DNA from: Bryum argenteum
Lineage: Eukaryota > Streptophyta > Bryopsida > Bryales > Bryaceae
Assembly (NCBI GenBank): GCA_037043015.1
Contig: CM073323.1
Location: 21,604,758-21,668,757 of the forward strand
DNA length: 64,000 nt
Direction: 5' to 3'
Below, piece after piece: positions 48,320-59,420 of this stretch. Each line of letters opens with the position of its first letter. Within the stretch, counting starts at the first letter, position 1. The notes beneath the pieces were generated by a model, which did no database searches, was not told where the DNA came from, and worked only from the letters and a program-made list of their open reading frames with translations. Both the position numbers and the translations under genes were made by a program.

Positions 48320-51300
48320 TTATGTAAAATCTCTATTGTGAAGTATCAAAGGTGCAATCATTGACCACACTGCACAATCACAAGGAGAAATTATAAAGGA
48401 GAAATTAGTGAGAAATTATAATATACTTTACTTACATACTTGAGACAAGATTTGATGTATTAGAAGTTGTAGATAATATAAAATATCGCACTGATGAACT
48501 TATGCAAACTTTCCCATCTTGTACATGTAGTTTATATTGATGGGCATATATAAAAAATATGCAACACTTATCTTAGTATTGAAAATTGACTGTGGTTTTT
48601 TGTGTAGCCAATTTTACCATAAAGACCTGTTGCTAGCCATTCGTTGACAATCTTCACCCACACACTTGTCCATCCAACATCAATACTCCACCTATAATCA
48701 TACAACCAATCCAAGTTAAATAAGAAGTTTTGGATGCTTAAAACAGTATCAACATGTTGTGCACCTAAAAATAATGTTTTTTGTATTCTTGACATGTACA
48801 CACAATGAAATGAATGTAACGATATGTTGAAATTAGAGGAAGAATTACCATAGAAATCAAAATGTCACACTGAAGTATATTTCTATATATATGTTTCCAA
48901 ATTTATGGCAGAATGTCATAGTTAAATTCTTATATCGGACTTTTGGTGTATTTTGGAAAAGTGTGATGATATTTGTTGTATGTTGGGAAAGGTTGAACAA
49001 AATATTGAATACCCCAAGATAAGAGCAAAGTGGGAAAGGTTGAAGAAATTATTGGATACCCGAAGATAATAGCAAAGTGGGAGGTTTAGGTGATATTTAG
49101 GGCAAGGGTCGTACTTGTGCATAACTTGGTGCGAGTTCCATCCTACAAAAAGCATAGCAAAGTACATGGCTCCGGTTGCAAATACAAAATGGAAGAACCC
49201 ATAACTGTATGGCACCTTTTCTCCTCCGCCATTTTCAGTCTTGTGTGGAAGCTTCAGAAGGTATATTTCAGCCATATGTTAGATTCAAACACTTCACAAG
49301 CTATCAAAATTATCCTTATGAAGATGTGGTTTCAAAATTTATCTAAATCTAGAACAAGCCCCTTTTATGTTGAAAAAAAGGGGTTTGTTGGGGTTGAGGT
49401 TCTTACAACAAAGGATTTGGAGTCTACTCCCGTTGTAAATGTTGCTAATACTATGGCACAGAAACCTATTATGAATTCCTGCATGATCATAACAAGCAAG
49501 TTAACATTTATTTCAAAATTGGGCATACCTTGCATTGAACTAATGTTGAATATACAAAATGAATAACAACCATGGCATGACACAAATAATATTACCCAAT
49601 ATTTAATAATTTTATATATAATTTTACGACTTTGATATGAAATAAAGGAAAAGGAGTGACCGTAATTGTTAGCCAATCAGACTTGCCACCATTTGGACGT
49701 GGATGTACATTGCAAGACGACGAAAGGGGCTCACTACATTTATTCAATCTATTAGCAAACATTGCAAGACAACCCTCAAGAACTTCACATCTTTTACTAC
49801 CTTTAAACAACCAACTATGTATTTGCTTGCCAAAGATTCCTTGAAGAACATGACAAGCATCACAAATGTTGTAGTTTTCTCATATTTTTTTTACACTTGT
49901 GAAGTCAATGCTAATTTGTTGGAATAACATATTGCATTGAAATTGGTTGATCTTATTTTGAAATTGATCGTGCTCTTAGAACACATGGTTTTAAGGCATG
50001 TTCCTAAAAAGTAACAAAATTCACATGGTTTAGGTGATGGAAAATCTTTGCCTCATGATAGAAGACCAACATAGGAACACAAGATATATCGCCATCAATC
50101 CTGATGTTAGAAGGCCTGCATTCACCTGCCCACAAGACCATTATTTCTTTATGCCTAGAGTTCTTCAATAATTTTTTTTAGAATAGAATTTCCTTTACAA
50201 TAGAGGAAGAAATTCACGCCTCTTTTGGGGCGAGCCGAGGAGATTATTTGTTCAGGATATCTTAGATTTTTATGCTCACAAGACATTACAACAAAGGTTG
50301 AGGACTTTCGATCTCTTTGAGGGTGTATTCTAAAGAGTAAATGGCATGATACTTTTTGGGGTACAAAAACAATTAGGTCCATGCTACCATACTAGAATTG
50401 GGTGGACCTTATTGTGAATAGTTCAAAGATTTTTTGTCCAATTCCTATAAATATAAAAGTACACTATACAAAATATAAGCTTAAATTTAACACTATCCTA
50501 TCTCGTTAGTATTAAATGTAATATAAGATTCGATGTTGCAGATTCTTTGTGTATGTATTTTCGATTGTGTACTTTCAAACATAAGTTCATTTAGAGTACA
50601 AGGCAATATCATTATAGAGAAATAAGTGTACCTTGGATGACAACGAGAGAATTGTCGTCAACACAATGAGGATGGTGGTTGAGCTGATAAAAAAGATGTT
50701 GAGGTTACAACTTGTATCAGGTACAAACCACACGATCATGACTCCAATGGTGAAGAGGGAGGCTATGAAGCAAAGTGCCGATATAAGGACCATTGGCACA
50801 CGGCTACAACAATTTCGGAGATTTTGTCAACATAAGCATCCACCTTTTGATTTTCAGAGAATAAAGTGGTTGTTCAAATACTGCAACAACAATTTTGAAA
50901 ATGAAAACCTCCATCCTATTTTTATCAATGTGATTCTAGATTCCATACACAATATACGGTATATGAGTCCAAAAAGAGATATTACCAAGTACGCTCATAT
51001 TTCTCTTTTAGCCACTCTTCATTCCAAAAGTAAATGAAGTTGATGAAACACACCATTTGAATGACTAAAAAAATTCTGCACAATCCATGAAAAGTACTTT
51101 CAATTGCATTAAGAATTAGAACACTCATTCTTGTCATTTTCTATGAGCACTTAGAGAGACAAAGACAAAATCCAACAATTCTATGATTCTTCTTTAGCAT
51201 TTACATTCCTCAATGCCACTTTCTGCTAACAAATGTTAAGACAAAGTACTCTGCACAATGTCTAAGTAATTGTTATAGTGTCCTTGCATCTCAATATAGA

Positions 51301-52431
51301 AACAAAATACTTGTTTAAGTAGGACAAATAAACATACCCAGCTCCATATCTTGCAACCTCTCCTGCACATATAAATGTTCAACAATTCAAAACTCAACAA
51401 ATTTGGTCTTTCCATTATCAAATCAATGGACACAAAATGCTTACCATATTTATATATGTATCATTTTTTTATGACCTAAGTTCCTCATAGTTGATTAATC
51501 TTGCATGTTCCAAGCAAGATCAAATTTTATTCTAATTGACTATGCAAATCAATGTGTGTGCGGAAAGATCATAAAAGTGAACACCTGTAACTACAGAGAT
51601 AAAAGGAATACCGTAAATGGTGATGTATTGGGGTGGAATGAGGAAAGGCACAACCATGAGAGTAGCCCATATCAATGTCTTTATTGGCCACCACCCCGAA
51701 TGCCACGCATCTCTTATGTCCTTGGAACTAGAAGTTCCGACGGTGCTCAAGAACATGAATAAATGAAACATCTACTCATTCATGTTAAGAAATCTCATCA
51801 CCTATTTCTTTTTCAATCAATGCGAGCTAAGTTTTTATTCTTTTCGGAGGATACAAAACAACCGAAGGTGATGCGCAAGACACCATCCGATCCGAAGCAG
51901 TCCAAGCTAGTTTGGCAACCCTTAAGGTCTGCACAAAAGCTCCACATCATGATCAATACCTAAAACACATCCGGTAGGTGCAATTTCGATGTACTAATAA
52001 TTTCTACTCAACACATTCACTCAATTCAAGATGATGAAATATGGGTTCCAAACAACTTATCTTGAATGATATCAACACAACTTACAATGGATGGGAATGT
52101 ATAGTTTGTGGGTGTAATCCCGTGATTATGATCAATACCTAAAACACGTAAACTACACCAATAGGTGCAATTTCAATGAACAAATAATTTCTACTCAACA
52201 CATTCACTTATTCAAAAACCAATGGAATATGGGTTCCAAAACACCTTATCATTGCAACTTACAATGAATGGGAATGTATCGTTTGTACGTGTAATCGCGC
52301 ACCACCCACGCCATAATATTAGTGAGAAGAAAGAGCACACCATACACGTATCGCGCCGCCATGGGGCTCGAACCTACACATGATTGAAGCACACAAGTTG
52401 CCGCCAAGCAGCAGCAGTTTATCAAACACAT
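48320..52431 (-). CDS. Serinc (serine incorporator/TMS1 family) membrane protein
   Basis: Polytopic membrane protein of the Serinc family, implicated in serine-derived lipid synthesis or lipid scrambling. It is easily missed because exons are short. Twelve minus-strand exons: 52263-52431, 51855-51928, 51612-51771, 51338-51362, 50986-51075, 50632-50803, 50052-50125, 49661-49733, 49407-49478, 49115-49251, 48618-48691, 48320-48369; all phases agree, 389 residues. Family blocks: CLAATC Cys-rich start, GSDGVLRITFGCF, IRDAWHSGWWPIKTLIW, FVPDTSCNLNIFFI, VNAGLLTSGLMAIYLVFLCW, KSDWLTI, TFTTGVDSKSF, VPYSYGFFHFVFATGAMYFA, WSIDVGWTSVWVKIVNEW, and the end VWSMIAPLIL. Exon 4 is a 25-nt microexon; intron 7 appears to use a GC donor (ATGAG|GCAAAG). 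A telo-box precedes the start (52449-52461). Intact as read. Confidence 0.92.
51948..52301. repeat. 177-bp tandem duplication of a Serinc exon-intron boundary
   Basis: Two copies, about 51948-52124 and 52125-52301, share ATGATCAATACCTAAAACAC and many following bases, including the splice donor context. The upper copy contains the real end of Serinc exon 1 (donor at 52262). The lower copy carries a diverged duplicate of the exon end with the same CTTAC donor at 52085, inside intron 1. Confidence 0.75.
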
Positions 52432-52999
52432 CTCTCACTTCTTGCTCAAAACCCTAAACCTCTTCTTTCCTTCATTCCATTGCAAACCGCAAGCACATCA
52501 GATATATATTACTCTTTTCGCTTCATTAAACAGCATGATCCTGCAATAACAACCCATTTTTCTGCATATAAAACTGCTATTTCAAAATACTGGAACCCTA
52601 AAATTAGAACCTCCTCCCATCAACTAATCTTTGACTTGAGAATGTACGACTACGACTACTTTGAGAGGTGAATAAATGAAGCAAGAGCGATCCTCTACCT
52701 TAAATCAGGCAACATTGACCTTGTTCATGAGAATTGCTGCATTAAATTCACTGGAAAGAGTAGGGTTGATGGAAAATCAGCAAGAAATCTTAAACCCTAG
52801 AATGCAAATGCGAACAATATTGCAACCTCTCATGCAAATGACCATGTGGAATGAAAAGTATGATTTCTTCCTACAACTGCTTTTGCGGAGATGATGAACA
52901 TCAAGAATGAAGGAGCTGAGGTGGGGAGATTTTCAGTTTGTTGGGCACTTAGTTTTTTTACGGGCAGTCAAATAAAGAAGATAAAATGATGGTTGTGTT
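52432..52999. other. Upstream region of Serinc
   Basis: Presumed promoter and leader of Serinc, including AAACCCTAAACC at 52449-52461. Open frames here on the plus strand have no recognisable family. Confidence 0.4.
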
Positions 53000-53267
53000 T
53001 TAACCCCTAACTTTCCTTGAAACCCGAAACAGGTTTTGGAGGTTCTCACAGGAGAAAAACTTGGCCAACTTTGACCATCATAATCTCACAAATGAGGAAG
53101 AATGAACGGTTCAAATTTGGTATGTGAGAAGAATGTCAACTTAACTTTGAGATCTTACGGTTGAATCATTTGAATAATGCTTAGATTGAGATTTTCTGAG
53201 CTTAATCTATAGGAAGGTCAAATTTTGTGACTTAGACCGTTTTGCAACAAGGAAATTTAGGGGTTAA
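53000..53267. mobile_element. TTAA-flanked MITE, subfamily 1
   Basis: 268 bp, starting TTAACCCCTAACTTTCC and ending GGAAATTTAGGGGTTAA. It is the closest relative of 38950-39217; differences are scattered substitutions. Confidence 0.85.
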
Positions 53268-53321
53268 CCACATGACCATTTTCATTTTATTCTTTTTTTT
53301 CTTTTATGCAAATGAAAGCTA

Positions 53322-53538
53322 CACTAAATTTGATAATTAGTGTTGGATTATTATAAGATTTGAAAATGCTATAAGTTTTTACTTTTGTTTAAGAAAATTT
53401 ACCAAGAGCATTGATTCTGATACTATATAAGGACCTCCATCTTGGCCAATATAGTGGGTAAAATTATTGAACAACAGTAAAAACTTATAACATGTTTATG
53501 TAAATTAGTGTATCTAACACTAACTATCAAATTTAGTG
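53322..53538. mobile_element. TA-flanked CACTAAATTTG MITE, copy 2
   Basis: 217 bp, inverted relative to 32512-32721 and closely similar along its whole length, with TA at 53320-53321 and 53539-53540. A 38-nt poly(A) run (53544-53581) follows almost directly. Confidence 0.85.
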
Positions 53539-53540
53539 TA

Positions 53541-53582
<42 letters not shown>

Positions 53583-54217
53583 ATTTTTAACATATCTTGG
53601 TTATTCCTCTAAACCCCTTCGGTCTTTAAGGGTTTAGTCGTTGGGTTTTGATAGTTGGATACTTGGATTTGGAATCTTTCCTTTTAGTTTCTTTAGTCTT
53701 TTAAGGTAACGTGCTCAACAACCACACAAATTTTAGATTCGAGAATCCGTGTCAAAAAAAACCATGGAGAAAATTATTATGAAAGAGCAAAGTTACAAGG
53801 AGAGTGATCCAACAGAAATTATCATTTTTGTGCATGTATTAGAATATATAAAAATTAAAGAATAAAAGCTCCTAGATGGGGCCCTTCCCCTACATAGAGT
53901 GCATATTAAACCAAACATCAACTTGTGCAAAATTTCTAGAAGAAGTACAAGAACCACCTCCATTTAAAAAAATTCATGGGGTTGGTTATTAAACACTCCA
54001 TGGGTAACTCTAGAAGTTGACTTTCAACGTTAATATGTGGGATTTGAGCATGTTGCCTTATGCATTTGATCCAAGAGGACACTTATGCGATAGCTTTGTT
54101 CATTATTTTTGGATGTCTCTCATCTTTTATCAACTATCAAATTTAAAACTTCTTACTTCTTTTTAATTTGGTTTCATAACTTTTGATTTAACTTCAGATT
54201 ATTGATTTTTTAAGCAC

Positions 54218-54338
54218 TACGGTGAAACCACCTAAAGGTGGGCACCCAACATTTGTCCTTTATAAAGATCTAACCTCTCTTGCATATACCTCATGCAAAC
54301 ACAATTAGGGTGCCCACTTTTAGGTTTCCACTTCTAAA
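54218..54338. mobile_element. Small hairpin MITE
   Basis: The left arm GGTGAAACCACCTAAAGGTGG and right arm, inverted, AGTGGAAACCTAAAAGTGGG pair imperfectly around about 60 bp of unique sequence; both arms continue into GCACCC. Ends are approximate. Confidence 0.5.
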
Positions 54339-54599
54339 ATTTGAATTTGTACATTCCCGCGGTGTTGCCAAAAACTCAAGAAGGTATATACTCACCGTTC
54401 ATTTTTCCCCTAAACCATATACAAGAAACGTGGTGCATGTTTTACCAAATCCTTGATTTCTACCTTCTTCTAGTAAATAAATTGCATGAAGGTTCAAAAA
54501 GCAAAATGAGTGTCTAAACTTTTGCATGGACATGCTCAACTTAGTTATATACATGGAAAAAAAATATAAACTAGATGTTTAAGGTAATAAGCATTACGT

Positions 54600-54858
54600 T
54601 TTCCTTTGCACAAAGAGGACTATGTTTGCCAAAAAAAAGATTGCATCAACTTTGAATGTTATGATCTTACAAATGGTAAAGATCCAACGGTTGAAATTTC
54701 AGCCACTACCTCTAATGGTAGTTCTCTTCAAAATCATACGGTTAAAATTTTCAAAAAAGTGTAAAGAATATTCTCATACTCCAAATTTTACAAGGTGGTA
54801 TGAAATTGCAATTTTGGAGTTTGGAGCTCACAAAACACCATGGTAGTTTAAGGGTTAA
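54600..54858. mobile_element. TTAA-family MITE, subfamily 2, degraded left end
   Basis: The interior matches 31660-31928 (AAGATCCAACGGTTGAAATT, CAAAATCATACGGTTAAAAT), and the right end reads TAGTTTAAGGGTTAA. The left end cannot be placed precisely. Confidence 0.6.
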
Positions 54859-55043
54859 GTTGATATATTTTTAACTTAGAAGCCACTTCTTGAATTTTTT
54901 ATTTTTTTAAAAAACTATTATTATTATTATTTATTTGGAATAATCAGAAATTATGAGAAGTTATTTTCTAGAAGCACATATAACTAAAGCTCTCAAAATC
55001 AATAATGATACATCTCACAAGATTCATGCCTACAACTCTCGAT

Positions 55044-55135
55044 GTCACAACTTCATTTTCTTAGTCAAGGTAGTCACAACGCTCATTTTCTTAGTCAAGG
55101 TAGTCACAACGTCATTTTCTTAGTTCAAGGTAGTC
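55044..55135. repeat. Three-copy 31-bp minisatellite
   Basis: Three tandem copies of a segment containing CATTTTCTTAGTCAAGGTAG, the last with a one-base insertion. Confidence 0.85.
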
Positions 55136-55474
55136 AAAGAAGAAGAGAAACTCCAACCTATTTAGAGGCCACCGTGAATAAAGCGTTCATTCGACCTATC
55201 CTTGGATGTATGCCAGGCCCCAAGGTTCTCACACCATTGGAGGGAGATTACTAACCCCTCTCGTGGTCAACACTATGCTAGTCCCTACCTAGCCACTAGT
55301 GCTTTAGAGATACCCCACATGATATTCTCCTAAATGGCTTTGAGGTACCCAGAAAATAAAGTCCAAGAACCCCACCATAGTTGGCTGGACTATCAATAGT
55401 GGTGGGCACTGATTAGAACCCACAATCCCTTCTTTGGGGGATGTGAGCCCTATCCACCAACCCAAGGCTTATAG
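55135..55474 (-). mobile_element. Candidate tRNA-derived SINE, copy 2
   Basis: On the minus strand the 5' end carries an A-box-like TGGTGGATAGGG and, about 27 bases later, a B-box-like GGGTTCTAATC; both fit RNA polymerase III promoter spacing. The body matches 19043-19410 over roughly 270 bp (for example GGTACCTCAAAGCC and the CACTAGTGGCTAG region), and the 3' end runs into a TTCTCTTCTTCTT tail. Related copies with simple-sequence tails support a SINE. Confidence 0.55.
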
Positions 55475-55617
55475 TGCATTCTAGGTAGCGAACATTGTAT
55501 CCAATAGACTTCCAAGTACTAATACACATCATTGTATAACAACATCGTACCATGTCATTGGGTACAAACAATATAGTGTCAAAAATTGACTTCCTTCTCA
55601 ATCTTAACCTCCAAGTT

Positions 55618-55850
55618 TTAACCCTTAAAGGTCTGAGAGTGTCGTGGCGGCCAGTAGAATACGGTGTATTTTGGTTGTATTTGGAGTGAATGCACACCTT
55701 TGATGGGTTTGAGTTCAAAGAAGAAGTTGACATTTGAATTAATGCGGTTCTAGTGAGCTATTACGATTCCAGTTTAGAGTTTCTTGTTGGTAGCAAATCC
55801 TAATTATACGACAGCGTACATACTATCCCCAAGGGACTTTTAAGGGTTAA
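55618..55850. mobile_element. TTAA-flanked MITE, divergent copy
   Basis: 233 bp, starting TTAACCCTTAAAGG and ending GACTTTTAAGGGTTAA. Its right TTAA is also the left TTAA of the element at 55851-56215. Confidence 0.6.
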
Positions 55851-56215
55851 CAGTACAACATATGGCACTCAAGGACAACAACCATTCATACATATCGACC
55901 ACAATGTCGGAGAAAATCAACTTTTGACTGTATGGACCACTGTTTTCTAACCATAGACAGTCGGTACATCTGCAAAACTGAACACGGAAGTTAGAATTTA
56001 AGTTGAAAAATCTAACATCTTAAAATATCTCTTTCTGTTAGATCAGCTAAGACAATACGGATCGACAGAGGAACCGAGGTCTGCAGTTGTGTACAACAAT
56101 GATAAAAGAGTTAGGATATTTCTTAAGGTTTTCTGCATTTCCGTAACCAAAGACTAGTCAGACTGATTGTTATTTCCATAAAGGAGTATAACCTTGAGTG
56201 CCATATGTTGTACTG
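55851..56215. mobile_element. 365-bp element with perfect 24-bp inverted ends at TTAA
   Basis: The ends CAGTACAACATATGGCACTC... are perfectly inverted for 24 bp, with TTAA on both sides (55847-55850 and 56216-56219). The interior is unique in the window and non-coding. The target duplication may be TTAA or TA (then 25-bp ends starting ACAG). Perfect ends suggest recent insertion. Confidence 0.85.
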
Positions 56216-56219
56216 TTAA

Positions 56220-57490
56220 TCTAGCAAATCTAGGAGCCTTACACTTCACCTTTACAATGCAATAAAAATATTATAAAGAGAGTTTGATCAGATATATGTC
56301 CAAATTCAACACCTGCAATATGATTATAGGTTGGAAAAGAGAATCTCAATAATAATAAAACATCCAATTGAAAAACCATGAGTGCTTCTTTACCACCATT
56401 TTGCAGTATCCTGCACACTTGTTGCAACAGTCAAACCATCATAGACAGTCAACTTTTGGAGACCCAGGCAGGCAGGCAGTTCAATCAAAGAGGTCAAAAC
56501 GTGACCGAAAACTATTCTCAATGTCAATAAGACACTTCAAATTGAACAAGACACCTGATTTGAAAAGTGGCACCTGTGTAGCATTGAATTGAATAAGCAC
56601 TATTCTTGCATGGGCATCTCAACCAACCGACAACAAGTGCATGTAACGACAAACATGAAGACTGTGACGTACCTGGTAGTCAACATGCTCACAATTCCGA
56701 TAGTCGAAAGTCACAATGATTGAGAGTTTCTCGTTTCCCGACTGAATTGTGTCACTCTATCAGCAATAAACTTACTAAAAAACAACGCAGATATTATTCG
56801 ATCAAGCGTTACATTTGAATGCGTGTTGCAATTCGGATTCAAACTAACACACGCCAAAACAGTAATTTAACAGGAAAAAAATTGAACGCTACCCTGCCTT
56901 GTACGCTCAATCTTGGATATGTCCTGTAGTTTTTTAGATTTCACTGTTTCCAACAATAGAAATCAGAACGTTGCATGTAAGAAAAGAGGTAGATACTCCA
57001 GGAAAGGTACGAGATTAGATACTCACATCACATGGTGCGATGATGCGTCTCCAGTTCAGGGTCTATAGATTTGAGGAATAAGCTTCGAGGACTCCGAGGA
57101 AGATAAGAATGTAGGAGTCTTAGTTCAAGATCGTCGTTGACAACTTTTTGAGACCGTTTACAAGGAGCGTTGACCCTCCTTGTCAACGGGTCAACGCTTC
57201 TTGTCAACAAGCTGGCACATCTTGACTGATGTTGCTGTAGCACTTTATGGAGGGCTCACATCAACAGTTGCCATTGACATCCCCCTGGCATGTTCGCAGG
57301 AGCCCCACAGATTTGAAGTTCAATTACGGCGGAAAGCAGCAGAAAAGAGTCCTTGAAAAAGCAGATGTCAATCACGACCTCAGAGGACGTTTGCACGCTT
57401 GCAGCAATCGTTCACCAACTTGACAATGATGGTCCTCCTTCAGGAGCCCCTATAAGATGAGCCCAATTGAATCGGCTCAGCAATTGCGGT
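56220..57490. other. Intergenic, no gene recognised
   Basis: Balanced composition from about 57000 onward, with short open frames on both strands that match no family. It includes a perfect hairpin at 57167-57197. Confidence 0.4.
57167..57197. other. Perfect inverted repeat containing W-box-like cores
   Basis: GCGTTGACCC and GGGTCAACGC pair over 10 bp around an 11-nt loop. Each arm contains TTGACC, the core of the WRKY-bound W-box, and further GTCAA motifs flank it. A regulatory role is only a possibility. Confidence 0.4.
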
Positions 57491-57496
57491 TCAACA

Positions 57497-58130
57497 TGGA
57501 TAGAGGTCTCAACAATATCAACGTGTCCGTGAGGATACTCGTAGGAAACACAGACATGTAGAGGAGACGAGCAAATACAGACTTGTAGAATGAGACTGTG
57601 GATAAACCTTAGTTATATTCAGTCTAAGGATTGTAGAATTTGAAATCTCGATCGATAGAAGTATGACAGCACCACCGTGTATGTTAAGATACTGCGAGAC
57701 ATGCTTAAGAAGATATGAAAGCAGAGCCTCAATAGTATTAGTATGATATTCCGAGTATCAGAATGGACAAGGGTTTTAACAGCCACGTCTCGGTGAAGGT
57801 ACTGATCTTAGGGAATGCAAAAGAGCTCTAGGCTATGGAGTAGTTGGAGTGCTTCCGAACATGCTATATTTTGAGTGTTAGAATCGGCATTCCGAGCATC
57901 ACAATGGACAGGGGTATGAACAGCCACGTCTCAGTGAAGGTGCTGATCCTAGAATATGCAGACGAGTAGGCAATGGAGTGGTTCGAGTGCCAGCAAAGAA
58001 TTTGACTATCGTTCGAAATTCATCAGCAGAGATTGAGATTGTTTCGGATGTGACAATGGATAGGGGTATTCAAAGCAATGTGTCGGTGAAAATACTCATT
58101 CTAGGAATTGCAGTGAGGAATTGAAGAAAA
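57497..58130. repeat. Four-copy repeat of about 148 bp
   Basis: Copies begin near 57494, 57759, 57908 and 58055 with consensus ATGGACAGGGGT followed by GTGAAGGTACTGATC-like sequence. The last three are spaced about 148 bp; the first is more diverged. On the plus strand each opens a 20-24 codon frame (MDRG...VSVKVLIL) ending in a stop; several differences between copies are synonymous in that frame, but too few to prove coding. Confidence 0.7.
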
Positions 58131-58440
58131 GGAGTGGTACCTGAAGATGAACCATCGAAAGAGTCGATGGCACCGAGGGCCTCCAACCAGAAGACGGCAT
58201 ATCGACGACTTGCGCTGGAGCTTCACTTCAGCGAGCGGAGGAAGAGGACGAAGATGACGCTTGAATCCGGAGCAGCATTCCTCGACACCTTCGTCGTCTG
58301 GTAGCTGCAGCCATGAGCAGATTTTGGACTCCAAAATTCGAGAAGCGTAGTTAACCTATTACGGTAAAAAAGCACATGGAGCTCGAATGTGCTTTTTTCC
58401 AAGTGCATTCGCAGGTTTCGAAACCCTAAGCAGCAGACTC
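58101..58440 (-). other. Possible exon(s) of an unidentified minus-strand gene
   Basis: A telo-box (AAACCCTAA near 58420) is followed on the minus strand by a 61-codon frame from ATG 58408. An alternative frame reads SKICSWLQLPDDEGVEECC... and ends at a donor-like CAG|GTACC near 58140. Composition is coding-like, but no family is recognised and no downstream exon was found. Confidence 0.25.
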
Positions 58441-58670
58441 CACCATAGTTAGGGCATGGAGGCTATTACAGCCCATCCTTAGATTATATTGAACTCACTT
58501 ACATAAATAAAGCGAGTGCATTCGAACTCCGCTCGCATGATTGTACCGATCACCGAAACCTTGATAGATAGCTTCAGCTCCATTCAATACTCGCAGGTAT
58601 TGCTCAATGTGCAGAGTACTTTCAAAATGATGATGAAGCATGTTACTTGAACGGCAGTAAGATGAGTAAA

Positions 58671-59420
58671 TTGGATTTACGCTTGCTTGATTTACTGAAA
58701 CTCTAAGTGACATCAAAGAAACTGGTCAATTCTAGCAGTAACATACTGGAGTGGCGCTCACACGATTTACCGAAACTGTCTGTGACATCAAGAAACTGGT
58801 CAACAGCGATCGACTTGGAACCGCGCTTGCATGGTGTACCGAATCTGATTAAAATCAAGAACCCGGTCAGCTCTGGCAATAGCACAATGAAATTGCGCTT
58901 GCACGATCCACCATCGCTCTAATTGACATCAAGCAAAAGGTCGACTCCGGCAAACACAGTCGACTCCAGCAATGGCACATTGAAACTACGCTTGCATGAT
59001 ATTAAAAAACATGATATAAAAAAAACATCAATCCGAATCAAGAAACTGGTCAACTCCAGGAATAGCATATTAGAGCGGCGCTTAAATGATTTACCGAAGC
59101 TCTAATTCACATCAAGAAACAGGTCAATAGCAATTTGGAACCGCGCTTGCATGCTGAACGTAATTGAAATTAAGAAACCGGTCAACTTTGGTAACAGCAA
59201 ATTGGAACCGCGATTGCATTATGTACCGAAATTCTGATTCACATCAAGAAACAGGCCAATAGCAATTTGGAACCGCGCTTGCATGCTTCACCTATATTCC
59301 AATCGACATCAAGAAATCACAGACATCAACTGTGGTAACAGCAAATTGGAACCGCGATTGCATTATTTACCGAAAGTCTGATTGTCTGACATCAAGAAAC
59401 TCGTCAACAGCAGAATTGAG
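58671..59420. repeat. Tandem array of about ten degenerate 58-109 bp units (mostly near 74)
   Basis: Units share GACATCAAGAAACTGGTCAA, then GGTAACAGCAAATTGGAACC, GCGCTTGCATGATTTACCGAA. Starts fall near 58710, 58785, 58852, 58926, 59035, 59109, 59167, 59241, 59306 and 59389, so spacings are 75, 67, 74, 109, 74, 58, 74, 65 and 83. Many spacings are not multiples of three, which argues against a conserved coding repeat, although both strands keep open stretches of up to about 70 codons. Confidence 0.85.

Larger units (their letters stand above)
53582..55617. other. Intergenic, repeats only
   Basis: No gene recognised. It contains a short hairpin MITE (54218-54338), a subfamily 2 element (54600-54858), a minisatellite (55044-55135) and a candidate SINE (55135-55474). 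Confidence 0.5.

Noticed and set aside
49090-49566. 158-codon plus-strand open frame
   Set aside because: It runs antisense across Serinc exons 9 and 10; the minus strand carries the conserved protein.
52361-52380. B-box-like GGTTCGAGCCCC on the minus strand, suggesting a tRNA or SINE
   Set aside because: It lies inside the first exon of Serinc and encodes VGSSP in frame; no tRNA cloverleaf can be formed.
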